A DNA stretch of 14,877 nt, taken from Candidatus Sigynarchaeota archaeon. GTDB lineage: Archaea > Asgardarchaeota > Lokiarchaeia > Sigynarchaeales > Sigynarchaeaceae. The stretch is taken from positions 1 through 14,877 of the forward strand of contig JAUQYW010000528.1 in the NCBI GenBank assembly GCA_030587525.1. Reading direction: 5' to 3'. Positions 12,552 through 14,877 of the stretch are shown here, one piece after another (position 1 is the first letter of the stretch; every line of letters starts with the position of its first letter). The notes under the pieces were generated by a model. The model was not told the origin of the DNA, did no database searches, and worked only from the letters and a program-made list of their open reading frames with translations. Both the position numbers and the translations under genes were made by a program.

Positions 12552-14877
12552 ATGATGTTTTCCAAGAAAATTGCGCACACGTATAATCCGAAAGAATTTG
12601 AACAAGAAATCTATCAATGGTGGGAACGAGAAGGTTTTTTCCGCCCGGAAGAGCAGCGGGAATTGAAACTCGTCACGCCATCATCACCTAGATTTTGCAT
12701 CACCATGCCACCACCTAACATTACAGGGCAGTTGACCGTGGGTCATGCATTAACATTAACCATAGAAGATCTCATGACACGCTATGAGCGGCTCCAGCAA
12801 AAGGAGACATTATTCATTCCAGGATGCGATCATGCGGGTATTGCAACACAAAACGTGGTCGATCGCGATCTTTCCAAGAAGGGAATCAAGCGTGAGGAGC
12901 TTGGTCGAGAGAAATTCATCGAAGCGATTTGGGAGTGGAAGCGCAAGTATCATGCACGGATCATAGAACAAACAAAACGACTTGGGGTTTCTTGCGATTG
13001 GACACGAGAACGCTTCACGCTCGATGAGAATCTAAGCCGTGCCGTGCGGGTCGCGTTCGTGAGATTGTTTAAGAAAAATCTGATATACCGTGGAAAATAT
13101 ATGGTGAACTGGTGCCCGGGTCGCTGCGAGTCTGCCGTCTCGGACCTCGAAGCCATTCCAGCAGAGGAGAAAGGCAATCTCTGGTATATCAGGTATCCCA
13201 TCGTTTCAAAAGAGTTTGAGAATCCGGCGGGTGAATGGGGATCTGGTAGTTGGGCTAATGGTGCAACCAGATTCATAGAGGTTGCAACAACCCGGCCTGA
13301 AACGATCCTTGGGGATTCTGGTATAGCGACATGTGGTGATCATCCGATTTATAGCAAGCTCATTGGAAAGAAAGCAATTTTACCAGTCATTGGTCGCCAT
13401 ATACCGATCTTCTCGGACCCGCTCGTGGATCCCTCGTTCGGCACGGGCGCAGTGAAGGTGACGCCGGCGCACGACCCGGTTGATTACGAGATAGGACAAC
13501 GTCACGGTCTCGAATTCATAACGGTCATGGACGAGAAGGGTGCAATGATCAAGGAATTTGCGGGCAAATATGCAGGCATGGATAGATTCAAGTGTCGGCA
13601 AGCCATCATAGACGATCTCGATAAGGAAGGATTGCTAGTCAAGATCGAGCCGTACACACACGCGATCGCGCATTGCCAGCGCTGCAACTCTGTAATAGAA
13701 CCCCGAATCTCAACACAATGGTTCGTGAAGACGAAATCACTTGCCGAGGCGGCTATGAACGCCGTGCTGAGCGGGAACAGTAAAATCATCCCCGACCGCG
13801 AAGAAAAACGCTTTCTCCAGTGGATGGAACACATTCGCGATTGGTGCATCAGCCGGCAATTATGGTGGGGACATCGTATCCCCGTGTGGTATTGCACGAA
13901 CGGTCATCAAGTCTGTGAACTCGATGATCCAGACAAGTGTCCTACATGTGACGATATGAACCTCGTGCAAGACGAGGACGTGCTCGATACATGGTTTTCC
14001 TCGGGCTTGTGGCCCTTCTCGACCCTTGGTTGGCCGAATGAAATTGACAACGACTATCTGCGCTTCTACCCGACCGATACTCGTGAAACCGCATATGATA
14101 TTTTGTTCTTCTGGGTCGCACGGGAGATGATGCTCGGCTGCGAGATGACTGGAAGACCACCATACACGGTGATATATCTCCACGGCATCTTGCGCAACGA
14201 GGTAGGAAAAAAAATCAGCAAATCGATGGAGAACGCTGAAAAATACGACCCGCTAAACATTATCAATGAATGGGGTTGCGATGTATTACGCCACGCATTG
14301 ATCTCGAATTCCTTGCCGGGTGTGGATATGGTTATGGATTTGAGGCAACTCGATGCGTCCAAGCGATTCTGTAATAAAATCTGGCAATCCGCGAAATATG
14401 TGCTGGGTAACGTTGGAGAAAATGAAACGATTCCGATTATTAATGATGATTATCCCGCTACGGCTTTGCAGCTCGTGGATCGATGGATTTTGTCAAAATT
14501 CAACAAGATCATTCATGTAATCACCAATCTCATGGATAATCATGATTACATGAATGCGATCAGGATTCTCAAGAATTTCTACTGGGATGATTTCTGTGAT
14601 TGGTATATCGAGGCCACGAAAGCTCGGCTTCATAACGAAAAAGAATCGAACAAGCTCATCCCCAAGATCGTGCTAGTTTATGTGCTGAAATCATGCCTTA
14701 CCATGCTGCACCCGTTTATGCCCTACATTACTGAAGTGTTGTGGCAAGCTCTTCCCGCGCCTAACAAGCAAGGACCGGCACTCATTGTTAGTAAATGGCC
14801 AGAGTTTTACGAAACCCTGGTAAATAAGGAAGCAGAATCTGGGTTTGCGCTCGTTATTGATCTCATTAAGGGTATTC
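12552..14877 (+). CDS. valS: Valyl-tRNA synthetase (3' end beyond the window)
   Basis: The class I enzyme charges tRNA-Val with valine in the cytoplasm. About 775 codons are present and the frame is still open at the window edge. Recognisable parts include PPPNITGQLTVGHAL (residues 53-67, the HIGH region), GCDHAGIATQ, and an Ile/Val-type editing domain with TTRPET and GTGAVKVTPAHDP. NWCPGRCESAVSDLE, the tryptophan-rich DWCISRQLWWGHRIPVWYC, DVLDTWFSSGLWPFSTLGWP and KISKS (14211-14225) follow, and then the start of the anticodon-binding helical domain. The first His of HIGH is Thr here (T62-VGH). A Cys cluster (YCTNGH ... KCPTC) may bind zinc. ATG 12552 (followed by a second ATG) was chosen; AAGGGAT just upstream is a weak ribosome-binding site, and a TATA-like AATAATATT lies at about 12494-12502. 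Confidence 0.96.
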   Translation, partial: MMFSKKIAHTYNPKEFEQEIYQWWEREGFFRPEEQRELKLVTPSSPRFCITMPPPNITGQLTVGHALTLTIEDLMTRYERLQQKETLFIPGCDHAGIATQNVVDRDLSKKGIKREELGREKFIEAIWEWKRKYHARIIEQTKRLGVSCDWTRERFTLDENLSRAVRVAFVRLFKKNLIYRGKYMVNWCPGRCESAVSDLEAIPAEEKGNLWYIRYPIVSKEFENPAGEWGSGSWANGATRFIEVATTRPETILGDSGIATCGDHPIYSKLIGKKAILPVIGRHIPIFSDPLVDPSFGTGAVKVTPAHDPVDYEIGQRHGLEFITVMDEKGAMIKEFAGKYAGMDRFKCRQAIIDDLDKEGLLVKIEPYTHAIAHCQRCNSVIEPRISTQWFVKTKSLAEAAMNAVLSGNSKIIPDREEKRFLQWMEHIRDWCISRQLWWGHRIPVWYCTNGHQVCELDDPDKCPTCDDMNLVQDEDVLDTWFSSGLWPFSTLGWPNEIDNDYLRFYPTDTRETAYDILFFWVAREMMLGCEMTGRPPYTVIYLHGILRNEVGKKISKSMENAEKYDPLNIINEWGCDVLRHALISNSLPGVDMVMDLRQLDASKRFCNKIWQSAKYVLGNVGENETIPIINDDYPATALQLVDRWILSKFNKIIHVITNLMDNHDYMNAIRILKNFYWDDFCDWYIEATKARLHNEKESNKLIPKIVLVYVLKSCLTMLHPFMPYITEVLWQALPAPNKQGPALIVSKWPEFYETLVNKEAESGFALVIDLIKGI

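Noticed and set aside
12068..12580. 170-codon minus-strand ORF spanning the valS upstream region
   Set aside because: It overlaps the ends of both flanking genes and has no good start signal. It is antisense to a stretch whose stems, TATA box and T-run fit an RNA better. It would be reinstated if homologues were found.
1..14877. CRISPR array, tRNA genes, insertion sequence or plasmid origin
   Set aside because: I found no regularly spaced short repeats, no cloverleaf with a T-loop signature, no transposase frame and no iteron cluster. The dispersed repeats are too short and lack transposase-type ends.

Overview
The window looks like archaeal chromosomal DNA, most likely from the Asgard group. 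The evidence is archaeal-style TATA boxes (CTTTATATAA, CTTTATAAA) ahead of several genes, oligo-T terminators, a cell-surface protein with fibronectin-III-like modules and one C-terminal membrane anchor, and several eukaryote-like protein designs (WD40 propeller, PNKP-type kinase, SWIM and WGR domains, von Willebrand A domain). The Asgard assignment is inference. There is no rRNA and no recognisable tRNA, CRISPR array or intact transposon.

Layout: 3-1823 is the 3' end of a surface protein. 1824-2355 is a poorly coding spacer with a doubtful basic ORF and a dispersed repeat. 2356-3195 is a membrane protein, convergent with an unrecognised minus-strand protein (3217-3636), and their two stop codons both lie in a repeated 49-bp sequence. 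A small Trp-rich minus-strand gene (3746-3958) is divergent from a WD40/winged-helix gene (4281-5399). That gene is followed on the same strand by an unusual SWIM-DNA ligase-WGR protein (5461-6972). Convergent with the ligase is a minus-strand pair: a kinase-phosphatase of the PNKP type (9268-8279) and a von Willebrand A protein whose reading frame is cut by a single TAA (8217-7813 and 7794-7060). Then come a truncated TIR-like remnant (9473-9658), a zinc-finger membrane protein (to 10300), two polytopic membrane proteins (10472-11284 and 11353-12093), a candidate structured RNA (about 12195-12407) and the 5' part of valyl-tRNA synthetase (12552 to the window end).

How the genes may work together: the central block 4281-9268 reads as a nucleic-acid break-repair island. 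The PNKP-like enzyme would convert 3'-phosphate/5'-hydroxyl ends into ligatable ends. The SWIM/WGR ligase would bind and seal them. The vWA protein and the WD40/winged-helix protein may be scaffold or sensor. The domain calls rest on visible motifs; the joint function is inference.

The right-hand intergenic DNA is mosaic. A 160-bp leader at 10330-10491 is assembled from three segments, each with a diverged copy elsewhere in the window (1973-2031, 9321-9358, 3174-3222).
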